Origin: Pseudomonas sp. HN11
GTDB lineage: Bacteria > Pseudomonadota > Gammaproteobacteria > Pseudomonadales > Pseudomonadaceae
Assembly (NCBI RefSeq): GCF_021390155.1
Contig: NZ_CP089985.1
Span: 755,001-819,000 of the forward strand
DNA length: 64,000 nucleotides
Direction: 5' to 3'
Shown here piece by piece: positions 17,614-27,304 of this stretch. A model generated the notes under the pieces. It was not told the DNA's origin, did not search any database, and saw nothing but the letters and a program-made list of their open reading frames with translations. Position 1 is the first letter of the stretch. Every line of letters starts with the position of its first letter. Both the position numbers and the translations under genes were made by a program.

Positions 17614-19032
17614 TCAAGGCATGACGGGCGGCAAATACTTCAACGTCGTCCCCAACGCCCACAGCAAGAACAACACCAGCGGTGTGTGCACCAGCAACTG
17701 CACGAACGAAAACCCGATCAAATCCCGTGCCTTCAACCCCAACACCCCCAGCAACGGCAGCATATAGAACGGGTTGATCAGGTTCGGCAGCGCTTCGGCG
17801 GCGTTGTAGATCTGTACCGCCCAGCCCAGGTGGTATTGCAGGTCATTGGCCACTTGCATCACGTACGGCGCTTCGATGATCCACTTGCCCCCGCCCGACG
17901 GAATAAAGAAGCCGAGCACCGCCGAGTACACACCCATCAGCAATGCGTAGGTGTCGTGGGAGGCGATGGAGGTGAAGAAGGTCGAGATGTGGTGTGCCAG
18001 GGTCTGGCCGTCGCTGCCCTTGACCACGGTCATCAGCGCGGCAATCGAGCCGTACAGCGGGAACTGGATCAGCACGCCGGTGGTAGTCGGCACCGCACGG
18101 GCCACTGCATCGAGGAAGCTGCGCGGACGCCAGTGCAGCAGCGCGCCGGTCATGATGAACAGGAAGTTGTAGGTGTTCAGCCCAGAGATCGCGCTGATTG
18201 CCGGCTTGGTCGAGAACTCATGGAACAGCCAACCCGCCGCCAGCAACGCCAGCAGGATGGTCAGCAACGGGCTGTGCTCCAGCCACTCACCTGGGCGAGT
18301 CGGCGCTTGTATCTTGGGCAGATTGAATGCCGGGTCGACCCCGCAGGCCTTGGCATCGCGGGCACTGTTCGGGCCGGGCGCAGTGGCGTAGGCGATGATC
18401 AGCGAGACTACGATCAACGCCAGCAACATCACGCCGGATTGCCACAGGAAAATGGTGTCGGTAAACGGAATCACCCCCGTGATCGACAAAATCGACGGCG
18501 GCAGGCTGGCCGGGTTGGCCTGCAACTGCGCGGCGGACGACGACAACCCCAGCGCCCATACGGCGCCAAGCCCCAGATACGCCGCAGCACCCGCCGCGCG
18601 GTAATCCATGCGCAGATCCGTACGACGCGCCAGCGCCCGTACCAGCAAACCGCCGAATACCAGGGACAGGCCCCAGTTCAGCAAGGAGGCGACCATCGAG
18701 ATCAACGCCACCCAAGCCACAGCCGAGCGACCGTTCTTCGGGATGTGTGCCAGACGGTCGATCAGTTTCACCGCCGGCGGCGAGCTGGCCACCACATAAC
18801 CGCCGATGACCACAAAGGCCATCTGCATGGTGAAGGGGATCAAGCTCCAGAACCCGTCGCCAAACGCTTTGGCGGCTTCGGTCGGCGCGGCGCCCATGCC
18901 TAGGGTTGCCACGGCGACGATGATCACGGCGAGGGCGGCAAACACCCAAGAGTCGGGGAACCAGCGTTCGGCGAAGTTGGAACAGCGCAGGGCAAAGCGG
19001 GCATAGCGGCTTTCTTCGATAGCGTCGGCCAC
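17614..19032 (-). CDS. atoE: Short-chain fatty acid transporter, AtoE family
   Basis: 472 residues from a GTG start with an AGAGGAAAG ribosome site. About 12 membrane segments; family features include RFALRCSNFAERWFPDSWVF at the N-terminus, IPFTMQMAFVVIGGYVVASS and FIPSGGGKWIIEAPYVM. AtoE proteins import short-chain fatty acids such as butyrate or acetoacetate. No atoDAB-type CoA-transferase genes are next to it, so the pathway partner lies elsewhere. Confidence 0.9.
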   Translation of the reverse strand: MADAIEESRYARFALRCSNFAERWFPDSWVFAALAVIIVAVATLGMGAAPTEAAKAFGDGFWSLIPFTMQMAFVVIGGYVVASSPPAVKLIDRLAHIPKNGRSAVAWVALISMVASLLNWGLSLVFGGLLVRALARRTDLRMDYRAAGAAAYLGLGAVWALGLSSSAAQLQANPASLPPSILSITGVIPFTDTIFLWQSGVMLLALIVVSLIIAYATAPGPNSARDAKACGVDPAFNLPKIQAPTRPGEWLEHSPLLTILLALLAAGWLFHEFSTKPAISAISGLNTYNFLFIMTGALLHWRPRSFLDAVARAVPTTTGVLIQFPLYGSIAALMTVVKGSDGQTLAHHISTFFTSIASHDTYALLMGVYSAVLGFFIPSGGGKWIIEAPYVMQVANDLQYHLGWAVQIYNAAEALPNLINPFYMLPLLGVLGLKARDLIGFSFVQLLVHTPLVLFLLWALGTTLKYLPPVMP

Positions 19033-19216
19033 GAGTCTTTCCTCTTATAGTTATTAGGGGCAGGCAATTTCCCGGCATGTTCCGCTACGGACATTGATAT
19101 GGGAATGCAGATATCTTCATCGATCCATGAGGAAAACAAATATATCTGTCGCGATTGCCATCATTGGGCTCAGCTCATAACCTGCACGCCATTTTGTTTG
19201 TCTGCCGAGCCATCAC

Positions 19217-20506
19217 ATGACTGCCACCTTTTCCTCACAGGCGCAGCGTTTTTCCCGCTCCGACTACAAAACCCTGGGCCTGGCCGCCCTGGGCGGTGCC
19301 CTGGAAATCTACGACTTCATTATCTTCGTGTTTTTCGCGCTGACCTTGAGTCAACTGTTCTTCCCGCCGGAAATGCCCGAGTGGCTGCGCCTGCTACAAA
19401 GCTTCGGCATTTTCGTGACTGGCTATCTGGCGCGCCCGTTGGGCGGCATCCTGATGGCACACTTTGCGGACCACCTGGGACGTAAGCGCGTGTTCAGCCT
19501 GAGCATCCTGATGATGGCCTTGCCTTGCCTGCTGATCGGGATCATGCCCACCTATGCGCAAATCGGGTATTTCGCCCCACTGATCCTGTTGGCGCTGCGT
19601 GTGCTGCAAGGCGCGGCGGTGGGCGGTGAAGTGCCCAGTGCCTGGACCTTCGTCGCCGAACACGCGCCGGCCAATCATCGCGGTTACGCCCTGGGCTTTC
19701 TGCAAGCCGGCCTGACCTTCGGCTACCTGCTTGGTGCACTCACTGCCACATTGCTGGCTCAAATCTTCACCCCGACCGAGATCCTCGACTACGCCTGGCG
19801 CTTGCCCTTCCTGCTTGGTGGCGTATTCGGCGTGATCGGCGTGTGGCTACGCCGCTGGCTCAGCGAAACCCCGGTGTTCCTGGAAATGCAGGCGCGCCGC
19901 CAGGCCGCTGCCGAACTGCCTTTGCGCACTGTGTTGCGTGACCATCGCGCTGTGTTGCTGCCGGCGATGATCCTCACCTGCGTGCTCACTTCCGCCGTGG
20001 TCGTGCTGGTGGTCATCACCCCGACCATGATGCAGAAAACCTTCGGCATGAGCCCCAGTCACACGTTCGCCTTGAGCGCTTTGGGTATCGTGTTTCTGAA
20101 TATAGGCTGTGTGCTGGCCGGTTTGCTGGTCGACCGCATCGGCGCCTGGCGCGCGGTGCTGGTCTATAGCCTGTTGCTGCCGTTGGGGATTGCGGTACTG
20201 TACGCCAGCCTGATCAGCGGCGGTATCTGGCTGGGGGCGGCATACGCCGTAGCGGGCTTGAGTTGCGGCGTCGTGGGTGCGGTGCCGTCGGTGATGGTCG
20301 GTTTGTTTCCGGCGCAGGTTCGGGTGTCGGGGATTTCGTTTACCTACAACATTGCCTACGCATTGTGGGCGAGCACCACGCCGTTGTTGCTGATTGCATT
20401 GATGCCCACCAGTCCGTGGATTTGCGTGGGGTATTGCGTGGTGATGGGCGCGGTGGGGGTGGGGAGTGTGGCGCTGTTTGGCGAGCGCCACACCTTGGCT
20501 GCCTAG
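19217..20506 (+). CDS. MFS transporter, metabolite:H+ symporter (MHS) type
   Basis: 429 residues, 12 predicted membrane segments. The MHS hallmarks are present: ALGGALEIYDFIIFVFFAL in the first helix, GYLARPLGGILMAHFADHLG followed by RKRVF in the first cytoplasmic loop, and GGEVPSAWTFVAEHAP in helix 5. The family takes up small carboxylates or zwitterions; the substrate is not predictable. Convergent with the gluconate permease gene (stops 3 bp apart) and divergent from atoE, with a 184-bp shared upstream region. Confidence 0.88.
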   Translation: MTATFSSQAQRFSRSDYKTLGLAALGGALEIYDFIIFVFFALTLSQLFFPPEMPEWLRLLQSFGIFVTGYLARPLGGILMAHFADHLGRKRVFSLSILMMALPCLLIGIMPTYAQIGYFAPLILLALRVLQGAAVGGEVPSAWTFVAEHAPANHRGYALGFLQAGLTFGYLLGALTATLLAQIFTPTEILDYAWRLPFLLGGVFGVIGVWLRRWLSETPVFLEMQARRQAAAELPLRTVLRDHRAVLLPAMILTCVLTSAVVVLVVITPTMMQKTFGMSPSHTFALSALGIVFLNIGCVLAGLLVDRIGAWRAVLVYSLLLPLGIAVLYASLISGGIWLGAAYAVAGLSCGVVGAVPSVMVGLFPAQVRVSGISFTYNIAYALWASTTPLLLIALMPTSPWICVGYCVVMGAVGVGSVALFGERHTLAA

Positions 20507-20509
20507 ACG

Positions 20510-21880
20510 TTAAGTCAAGAAGTGCCAGAGCAGCAGCGTACCGATCAACCCAACTACTGAAACAATCGTCTGCAACACCGACCACACCCAGATCGTCTGC
20601 TTCAACTGCAAGCCGAAGTACTCGCGCACCATCCAGAACCCGGCATCGTTGACGTGGCAGAAGAACACCGAGCCGGCGCCAATCGCCAGTGCGACCAATG
20701 AACTCTGTGTCGCCGCGAGGCCGGCCATCATGGGTGCAAGGATGCCGGCGGTGGTGGTCGTGGCGACGGTGGCCGAGCCGGTTGCCTGGCGCAATGCTAC
20801 GGCGATCAACCAGGCCAGTAGCAGGTACGGCATGTGTGCGCCTTCGGCGACCTTGCTGATGGTCTGGCTCACGCCTGCATCCAACAGGGTTTGCTTGAGG
20901 CCACCACCGGCGCCGATGGTCAGCAGCAATACGGCGATGGGGGCGAGGGCCTTGCGCAGGGTATTGCCGACTTCGGCGCGTGGCATGCCGGCTGCCCAGC
21001 CCAGGCAGATCACGGCGGCGATCACCGCCAGGCCGAGGGCGACCAATGGTTCGCCGAGGAATTTCAGGGTCAGGCCGACGGTGCTTTCTGCCGGCAATGT
21101 GACCTTGGCCAGTGTGCTGCCCAACATCAAAATCACCGGCAACAGAATGATCAGCAACGAAACGCCGAAGCTCGGCTGGCGCGGCGCCTTGGGCGGTGCG
21201 CTGAATAACGCGCCGATGTCGGCCGGTTCATCCACGCGCAGGCGCTTGGACAGCCAGTTGCCGTAGATCGGACCAGCAAGAATCACAGCCGGCACCGCCA
21301 GGCAGAAACCCAGCAACATGGTCAGGCCCAAATCGGCATGCAACGCGCTCACCGCAATCAACGGTCCTGGATGAGGTGGCATCAGGGCATGCAGGGTGGT
21401 CATACCCGCCAATGCCGGAATGGCGATTTTCAGCAACGGCTGATTCGAACGCTTGGCCATCACAAAGATGATCGGCACCATCATCACCAGGCCCACTTCG
21501 AAGAACAGCGGCAGGCCGATCACCATGGCGATCAGCGCCATTACCCAAGGCAATGACTTGCCCTTGCCCAGCCCGAGCAAGGTGGTGGCGATGCGGTCTG
21601 CTGCACCGGATTCGGCCATCAGCGCGCCGAGCATCGCGCCCAGGGCGATGATGATCCCGGCTTCACCGAGGATCGCCCCCGCGCCTTTACTGAATGCTTT
21701 TGCCACTTCTTCAGGCGGCAGGCCCGCGCCGACTCCGGCAATGAAGGTGCCGATCAGGATCGACAGGAACGGCGGCAATTTGGTCGCACTGATCAGCACG
21801 ATGATGCTGGCGATGGCCAGCAATACACAGAACATAAGGCGGGTGTCGTGAACCATCCACGCGGCAGTCGATAACTCCAA
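20510..21880 (-). CDS. gntT: Gluconate permease, GntP family
   Basis: 456 residues from a TTG start that is supported by AGGAG seven bases upstream. About 12 membrane segments with the GntP-family signatures [16 protein letters not shown] and [16 protein letters not shown]. It imports gluconate or a related sugar acid by proton symport. Other gnt genes (kinase, GntR) are not adjacent, so the exact substrate is inferred. A 9-bp inverted repeat lies 15-57 bp upstream of the start codon. Confidence 0.9.
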   Translation of the reverse strand: MELSTAAWMVHDTRLMFCVLLAIASIIVLISATKLPPFLSILIGTFIAGVGAGLPPEEVAKAFSKGAGAILGEAGIIIALGAMLGALMAESGAADRIATTLLGLGKGKSLPWVMALIAMVIGLPLFFEVGLVMMVPIIFVMAKRSNQPLLKIAIPALAGMTTLHALMPPHPGPLIAVSALHADLGLTMLLGFCLAVPAVILAGPIYGNWLSKRLRVDEPADIGALFSAPPKAPRQPSFGVSLLIILLPVILMLGSTLAKVTLPAESTVGLTLKFLGEPLVALGLAVIAAVICLGWAAGMPRAEVGNTLRKALAPIAVLLLTIGAGGGLKQTLLDAGVSQTISKVAEGAHMPYLLLAWLIAVALRQATGSATVATTTTAGILAPMMAGLAATQSSLVALAIGAGSVFFCHVNDAGFWMVREYFGLQLKQTIWVWSVLQTIVSVVGLIGTLLLWHFLT

Positions 21881-21894
21881 AACGGGACTCCTTA

Positions 21895-21937
21895 TCGAAC
21901 AGGTTGAGAAAATTGTTTCTTTTTGTTTCCTGTTCGA
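21895..21937. promoter_or_regulatory. Inverted repeat TCGAACAGG-N25-CCTGTTCGA upstream of the gluconate permease
   Basis: Two perfect 9-bp arms (21895-21903 and 21929-21937) separated by 25 AT-rich bases, immediately before the ribosome site of the permease gene. The spacing would put the arm centres about three helical turns apart on one DNA face, as in operators bound by dimer pairs, but it could equally be a leader-mRNA stem. No regulator is assigned. Confidence 0.4.
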
Positions 21938-22074
21938 AAAGCATACCCGATACGACGATGGCCAAGTGCTTATGTGCTGTTTTGGTGCGATCAGTTGTAA
22001 AGCGCCGTGGTGCCCACCGCAGAGTCGTTAGTGAATCCAAAACGGGGCTAAAGCTCTCTTCAGAAAACAGCGGC

Positions 22075-22203
22075 ATTGCCGAGCAGACCAACCTGCTGGC
22101 GCTCAACGCGCCCATTGAAGCGGCGCGTGCAGACGAGCAGGGGCGTGGTTTTGCGGTGGTGGCCGATAAAGTGCGGCAACTGGCCTCGCGCACCAGCCGA
22201 GTG
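22075..22203 (+). pseudogene. Relic of a methyl-accepting chemotaxis protein signalling domain
   Basis: About 43 codons match the hairpin tip of chemotaxis receptors: [18 protein letters not shown] then [21 protein letters not shown]. The intact consensus has [24 protein letters not shown]; here A to P, G to D and E to K changes are seen, and neither the upstream receptor half nor the C-terminal helix is present. The match ends about 20 bp before the convergent araC-family gene. The rest of 21881-22226 holds no gene that I can see. Confidence 0.8.
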
Positions 22204-22226
22204 ATGGGCGCCAGCTTTAAGCCTGA

Positions 22227-23036
22227 TCAGCGCCCGAGCATCTTCACCCAGCGTGACGGTGGCATGCCGTAGGTGCTGCGAAACTGCCGCGTCATATGGC
22301 TCTGGTCGGTGAAGCCGGCGGTCATTGCCGCGTCCACCAGCGATTGGCCCTGGGCCAGCAGGCTGCGCACCAGATCCAACCGGCGCATGGTCAGGTAGCG
22401 GTAGGGGCTGGTGCCGAACAGCAAGCGAAAATCCCGCGACAAGGCCCAGCGATCGCGGCCGGCATGGTCGGCCATTTCATCCAGGGTGATGCTGCGGCCC
22501 AGGGCGCTGTGGATGAATTCACGCGCGCGCTCGGCGGCGACGTAATCGAAGGTCTTGCGGCTGATGATCCCGCCCGAAACGTTATTCAGCGCGTGGGCCA
22601 AGTCAAACAGGGCGTCCTGTTCCTGCAACGGGTCGATGGGGTTTTCCAGGTTCTGCAGCAGCACTTCGCTGGCACGGAACAGCCTGGGATCCGTGGATAA
22701 ACCGGTAGGGATAAAAGGCAACGGCTTGCCGCCGAGAATCTGCTGGATCAGCGACGGTTCGACATAAATCATCCGGTACTTGAAACCCTCGTCGCTGCCG
22801 GCGTGGCCGTCGTGGGTCTCATCGGGGTGAAGGACCATGGTGGTGCCTGGCAGGCTGTGGACCATGTCGCCGCGGTAGTGAAAACTTTGTACGCCAGTCA
22901 AGGTGCGCCCGATGGCGTAGGTGTCATGGCGATGCGGGTCGAAGGCGAAGCCGGCAAAGTACGCCTCGATGCGATCCAGGCCGCTGGCATGCGGGGCGCG
23001 GTGCAGCCAGTCGAGGGTAACGGTGGGTTTGCCCAT
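22227..23036 (-). CDS. AraC-family transcriptional regulator
   Basis: 269 residues. The N-terminal cupin-like sensing region ([30 protein letters not shown]) is typical of AraC_binding domains. The C-terminal double HTH begins near residue 170 ([20 protein letters not shown], then [20 protein letters not shown]). It is divergent from a broken LysE-type exporter gene; AraC regulators of this kind often control a neighbouring exporter, so it may have lost its target. Confidence 0.92.
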   Translation of the reverse strand: MGKPTVTLDWLHRAPHASGLDRIEAYFAGFAFDPHRHDTYAIGRTLTGVQSFHYRGDMVHSLPGTTMVLHPDETHDGHAGSDEGFKYRMIYVEPSLIQQILGGKPLPFIPTGLSTDPRLFRASEVLLQNLENPIDPLQEQDALFDLAHALNNVSGGIISRKTFDYVAAERAREFIHSALGRSITLDEMADHAGRDRWALSRDFRLLFGTSPYRYLTMRRLDLVRSLLAQGQSLVDAAMTAGFTDQSHMTRQFRSTYGMPPSRWVKMLGR

Positions 23037-23178
23037 GGTGGTGTGTCACAGAAAAAGAGAGGGAAGTACGTTAACCCAGTCTGGCGCGGGTTGTCTGCCG
23101 AGGTCTTGTACGATTGTGCAGGGCGGGGTCGAGGCCTATGATCGCTGTTTGTGCCTTGCGCTGATGGAGCGGCCTCCC

Positions 23179-23517
23179 ATGGACATTTTCAACCCCATCT
23201 ACGTGGCGCATCTGGTTTCGCTGGCCCTGCTATGGACGGTGGCGGTGGTGACACCAGGCCCCAATTTTTTCAATACGGCGCAATTAGCCGCCAGTTGCTC
23301 GCGCCGCCATGGCGTTGTGGCGTCGGCCGGTGTAGCTACGGGTACCATTATGTGGGGACTGGCCGGTGGCCTGGGCATCAAGTCGTTGTTTACGGCGGCA
23401 CCGATGTTGTACCAGGCGTTCAAGATCATCGGCGGCTGCCGCTCGCGCAAGTGGCTCGACCGCTTTGCCGGTGGCTGCTACGTGCTGTTTGGCGCACATC
23501 TGGTGGCGAATCGCTGA
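23179..23517 (+). pseudogene. LysE/RhtB-type exporter with internal deletion
   Basis: 112 residues where the family has about 205. The N-terminal ~80 residues are normal (MDIFNPIYVAHLVSLALL, VTPGPNFF, ATGTIMWGLAGGLG) up to QAFKIIGG. The sequence then jumps to a typical LysE C-terminus (RSRKWLDRFAGGCYVLFGAHL). About 95 central residues, including the middle membrane segments, are missing while the frame is kept. A working exporter is unlikely. Confidence 0.82.
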
Positions 23518-23561
23518 TCGCTCGTGGTAAGAAGCCTTACTTTCAACAGTGAGGCCGGGTC

Positions 23562-24656
23562 ATGAGCAAGGTGCGGGTAGGGATTATTTTTGGAGGCCGT
23601 TCGGCTGAGCATGAGGTCTCGCTGCAATCGGCGCGCAACATCGTCGACGCCCTCGACCGTTCGCGCTTTGAGCCCGTGCTGATCGGTATCGACAAGGCCG
23701 GTCACTGGCACCTCAACGACACTTCGAACTTCCTCACAAACCAGGAAAACCCGGCGCTGATCGCCCTCAACCAGTCCAACCGCGAATTGGCCGTGGTGCC
23801 CGGCAAGGCCAGCCAGCAATTGGTGGAAACTTCGGGCTCTGGGCTGCTGGAGCACGTCGATGTGATTTTCCCCATCGTCCACGGCACCCTCGGCGAAGAC
23901 GGTTGCCTGCAAGGTTTGCTGCGTATGGCCGACTTGCCCTTCGTTGGCTCCGACGTGCTTGGCTCGGCGGTGTGCATGGACAAAGACATCAGCAAGCGCC
24001 TGCTGCGTGACGCCGGTATTGCTGTGACCCCGTTCATTACCCTGACCCGTGCCAACGCCGCGCGTATATCTTTCGACACGACAGTGAGCAAGCTCGGCCT
24101 GCCGATGTTCGTCAAACCCGCCAACCAAGGCTCCTCGGTGGGGGTGAGCAAAGTCGGTGATGAGGCCGAGTATCACGCAGCTGTCGAGCTGGCCCTGGGC
24201 TTTGATGAAAAGGTGTTGGTGGAGTCCGCGGTAAAGGGCCGTGAAATAGAATGTGCCGTGCTGGGCAACGAAAACCCCATCGCCAGCGGTTGTGGCGAGA
24301 TCGTGGTGAGCAGCGGTTTCTATTCCTACGATAGCAAATACATCGACGCCCAGGCCGCCCAAGTGGTGGTGCCGGCGGACATCAGCCAGGAAGCCAGCGA
24401 GCGCATTCGCCGCCTGGCCATCGAAGCGTTTGAGGTGTTGGGCTGCGCAGGGCTGGCGCGGGTGGATGTGTTCCTGACGCCGGACGGCGAAGTCCTGATC
24501 AACGAGATCAACTCACTGCCCGGTTTTACCCGCATCAGCATGTACCCCAAGCTGTGGCAGGCGGCCGGCATGAGCTACAGCGAGCTGGTGAGCCGGTTGA
24601 TTGAGTTGGCGCTGGAGCGACATGCGGGGCGCAAGGGGTTGAAGGTCAGTCGGTGA
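23562..24656 (+). CDS. ddlA: D-alanine--D-alanine ligase (DdlA type)
   Basis: 364 residues, the same length as E. coli DdlA. The N-terminal domain has the [12 protein letters not shown] motif. The ATP-grasp domain shows [16 protein letters not shown] and, near the C-terminus, [25 protein letters not shown] with the metal-binding E and N residues. It joins two D-alanines for the peptidoglycan stem in the cytoplasm. Pseudomonads usually carry a second copy (ddlB) in the mur-fts cluster, so this is probably the accessory paralogue. Confidence 0.95.
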   Translation: MSKVRVGIIFGGRSAEHEVSLQSARNIVDALDRSRFEPVLIGIDKAGHWHLNDTSNFLTNQENPALIALNQSNRELAVVPGKASQQLVETSGSGLLEHVDVIFPIVHGTLGEDGCLQGLLRMADLPFVGSDVLGSAVCMDKDISKRLLRDAGIAVTPFITLTRANAARISFDTTVSKLGLPMFVKPANQGSSVGVSKVGDEAEYHAAVELALGFDEKVLVESAVKGREIECAVLGNENPIASGCGEIVVSSGFYSYDSKYIDAQAAQVVVPADISQEASERIRRLAIEAFEVLGCAGLARVDVFLTPDGEVLINEINSLPGFTRISMYPKLWQAAGMSYSELVSRLIELALERHAGRKGLKVSR

Positions 24657-24694
24657 TTGCTGGTGGCCCTCTCTACAAAAGTACGGCCTGTTCA

Positions 24695-25411
24695 TCAGGT
24701 CGTACGAGCAATCCACGAATAGATCAACGTCCTGTTCTCCGCCGGGTGATGCGTCCTCCTGCGATAGCTGGCAAACATCGGCGAGGTGCAGTAGGTGCAC
24801 ACGTCACTCACCTCGATATGCTCGCGCTTGACCCCCGCCGCGTGCAACAACAGCAGCCCATACCTGCTCAAATCAAACCAGGCACTTCCCGTTTGCCTGG
24901 CGTGGGGCGCTGGAATGTGCGGGGGCTGTAGAGGCGCCGGTTGCTCAACGTTCCAGGGCGTCAGGCCGTGCTGCCACAGGTGGCCTTGATCGGCCTGGAT
25001 CTCGGCAATAAACGCTGCGCTCACCTCATAGCAGCACGGTTTGATCGACGGCCCGATCGCCACCCGCATTTGGTCCAAGGTAATGCCTTCATCTATGAAG
25101 CGCTGCACGGCATTGCCGATGATGCCTCGCTGCAAACCCTTCCAGCCGCCATGAATGGCCGCTACCCACTCACCGCCTGCGATCAGAATGGGCAAGCAAT
25201 CTGCCGTGATGACCGCAATCGGTTGCCCGCTCCGGGTGAACACCCCATCGGCCTCAATCGTATTGGCCAACTGACCCGGCTGCCACTCGATCATCGCCGC
25301 GCTGTGCACTTGTTTGCAAATGAATACGTCCTCGGGTCGCAGCGGATCATCAATCGAGCAAAAACCGTGATCGACGCCGGGGAGGGCATTGAGGTTATGG
25401 GCTTTGTGCAC
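24695..25411 (-). CDS. pgeF: PgeF/YfiH-family protein (laccase domain, Cu-oxidase_4)
   Basis: 238 residues from a GTG at 25411, eight bases after AAGGAG; a TTG seven codons upstream is less likely. Family motifs are present: CKQVHSA, ADGVFT, ITADCLPILI, AAIHGGWKGL and GPSIKPCCYEV, which supply the His/Cys metal site. Members act as purine nucleoside phosphorylases or as peptidoglycan editing factors; which applies here is not clear, and the copy may be a paralogue of a core-genome pgeF. It follows ggt by 27 bp and is probably co-transcribed. Confidence 0.88.
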   Translation of the reverse strand: MHKAHNLNALPGVDHGFCSIDDPLRPEDVFICKQVHSAAMIEWQPGQLANTIEADGVFTRSGQPIAVITADCLPILIAGGEWVAAIHGGWKGLQRGIIGNAVQRFIDEGITLDQMRVAIGPSIKPCCYEVSAAFIAEIQADQGHLWQHGLTPWNVEQPAPLQPPHIPAPHARQTGSAWFDLSRYGLLLLHAAGVKREHIEVSDVCTYCTSPMFASYRRRTHHPAENRTLIYSWIARTT

Positions 25412-25438
25412 CGTGCATTCTCCTTTGATCAAAACACC

Positions 25439-27268
25439 TTAATCACCCAGCGCCTCACCTTCACGCCGTGGGTCAGCACCGCCGCTCAGTGTCACCTTGC
25501 CCTGGGCATCCCGTGTGCGGACGATGGCCTGCACACCGCTGGTCATATCGATCTCGCTCAGGGCATGGCCCTTGTCCTTGAGCGCTTGTTTGAGTGCAGG
25601 GCTGAACAGGCCGGTTTCCAACTCAGTGGCGCCATTGCGGCTGCCGAAATTCGGCAGGCTGATGGCCGCTTGCGGGTCGAGCTTCCAGTCGAGCATGGCC
25701 ACCAGGGATTTGCTCACGTATTCGATGATCTGCGAGCCGCCCGGGGAGCCCACGGTGGCCAGCAATTCACCACTGTTGCGGTCGAACACCAGGGTCGGAG
25801 CCATGGCCGAACGCGGGCGCTTGCCGGGTTGTACGCGGTTGGCCACAGGCTGACCGTTTTCTTCGGGGATGAACGAGAAGTCGGTCATCTGGTTGTTGAG
25901 CAAAAAGCCCTGGACCATCACGTGGGAGCCGAACGCTGCTTCCACTGTGGTGGTCATCGACACCGCGCCACCCTGGTCGTCCACCGCCACCACTTGCGAG
26001 GTGGAGATGCGCAGCGGCGAGCGATCCGGTGCATACGCCACTTGAACGCCCGTCGGCTGGCCAGGCTTGGCGATCCCCATGCTGCGCTCGCCGATCAGCG
26101 TGGCGCGCTGGGCCAGGTAGTTGGGTGCGACAAGGCCGGCAACCGGCACGGGGGTGAAGTCTGCATCGGCCACATACAGGGCGCGATCGGCAAAGGCCAG
26201 GCGCCCGGCTTCGGCGATCAGGTGTACGGCCTCGGGCGTCGGTTCAAGCCCGGCCGGCGAAGTACTCTTGTTCGGGGTCATCGGCGTGATCGCCAGGCGC
26301 GGGTCGCGGGTCTGGAGCGCCTGCAAGGTGCCAAGGATCTGCGCCACGGCAATCCCGCCAGAGGAGGGCGGCGGCATCCCGCAGATTTTCCATTGTTTGT
26401 AGTCGGTGCACAGGGGAGCGCGTTCCTTGGCGCTGTAGCCCTTGAGGTCGGCTGCGGACAAGCTGCCGGCATTGTGATTGCCCTGCACCTTGCGTGCGAT
26501 CTCATCGGCAATCGACCCGTGGTACAACGCATCCGGCCCTTCCTTGGCGATGCGTTTGAACACCGCAGCCAGCGCCGGGTTTTTCAACAGCGTGCCGGTG
26601 GCTTTGGGCGAGCCATCGGCATTCAGGAAGTACGCCGCCATCTCGGGCGATTGCGCGATAAAGCGATCCGCCGCGATCAAGCTGTGCAAGCGCGGTGAAA
26701 TGGCAAAGCCCTGCTCCGACAGGCGGATCGCCGGCTCGAACAGCTTGGCCCATTGCAGATGGCCGCTCTTCTTGTGCGCCATCTCCAAGGCGCGCAATAC
26801 GCCGGGCGTGCCCACGGAGCGCCCACCCATCTGCGCATCGGTGAACGCCATAGGCGTGCCGTCGGCCTTCAGGAACAAGCGCTCGGTCGCCCCCGCCGGT
26901 GCAGTCTCGCGGCCATCGTAGGCCTGCACGTTTTTGCCATCCCACAGCATGATGAACGCACCGCCACCAATGCCGGAAGACTGTGGCTCCACCAGAGTCA
27001 GCACCGCTTGCATCGCAATCGCCGCGTCGATGGCCGAGCCGCCTTGGCGCAACATCTCGCGTCCGGCTTCGGCAGCCAGCGGATTGGCGGCGGCGGCCAT
27101 ATGGCGCTCGGCGTGGCGGGTACTCAGGTCAGTGCGATAGCCCGAACCCAGCTCCGGTGCCGGTGGTTGTTCGGTGACAGACGTGTGGCAGGCCGCAAGG
27201 GCCAGGGCTGCTGTGATGGCCGTCAACTGACGGCGGGAAGTCAAAAACACGCGCTGAACTCCGTTCAT
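25439..27268 (-). CDS. ggt: Gamma-glutamyltranspeptidase, exported
   Basis: 609 residues. The N-terminus has SRRQLTAITAALALAAC, a signal with a twin-Arg pair and a lipobox ending at C27, so it is probably a periplasmic or outer-membrane lipoprotein. GGT motifs include AANPLAAEAG, GGSAIDAAIA, SSGIGGGAF and MPPPSSGGIAVAQ. By alignment to E. coli T391, the auto-processing and catalytic threonine is T423 in ISTSQVVAVD; the adjacent TH pair of E. coli is SQ here. It cleaves glutathione and other gamma-glutamyl compounds. First gene of a pair with pgeF. Confidence 0.93.
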   Translation of the reverse strand: MNGVQRVFLTSRRQLTAITAALALAACHTSVTEQPPAPELGSGYRTDLSTRHAERHMAAAANPLAAEAGREMLRQGGSAIDAAIAMQAVLTLVEPQSSGIGGGAFIMLWDGKNVQAYDGRETAPAGATERLFLKADGTPMAFTDAQMGGRSVGTPGVLRALEMAHKKSGHLQWAKLFEPAIRLSEQGFAISPRLHSLIAADRFIAQSPEMAAYFLNADGSPKATGTLLKNPALAAVFKRIAKEGPDALYHGSIADEIARKVQGNHNAGSLSAADLKGYSAKERAPLCTDYKQWKICGMPPPSSGGIAVAQILGTLQALQTRDPRLAITPMTPNKSTSPAGLEPTPEAVHLIAEAGRLAFADRALYVADADFTPVPVAGLVAPNYLAQRATLIGERSMGIAKPGQPTGVQVAYAPDRSPLRISTSQVVAVDDQGGAVSMTTTVEAAFGSHVMVQGFLLNNQMTDFSFIPEENGQPVANRVQPGKRPRSAMAPTLVFDRNSGELLATVGSPGGSQIIEYVSKSLVAMLDWKLDPQAAISLPNFGSRNGATELETGLFSPALKQALKDKGHALSEIDMTSGVQAIVRTRDAQGKVTLSGGADPRREGEALGD

Positions 27269-27304
27269 TTTGAGAATGATCTGTTGTCCTTCGGGAATTG
27301 CGTT

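Noticed and set aside
17533..18903. Plus-strand frame opposite atoE
   Set aside because: Gln/Arg/His-rich shadow translation without motifs; atoE on the minus strand is unambiguous.
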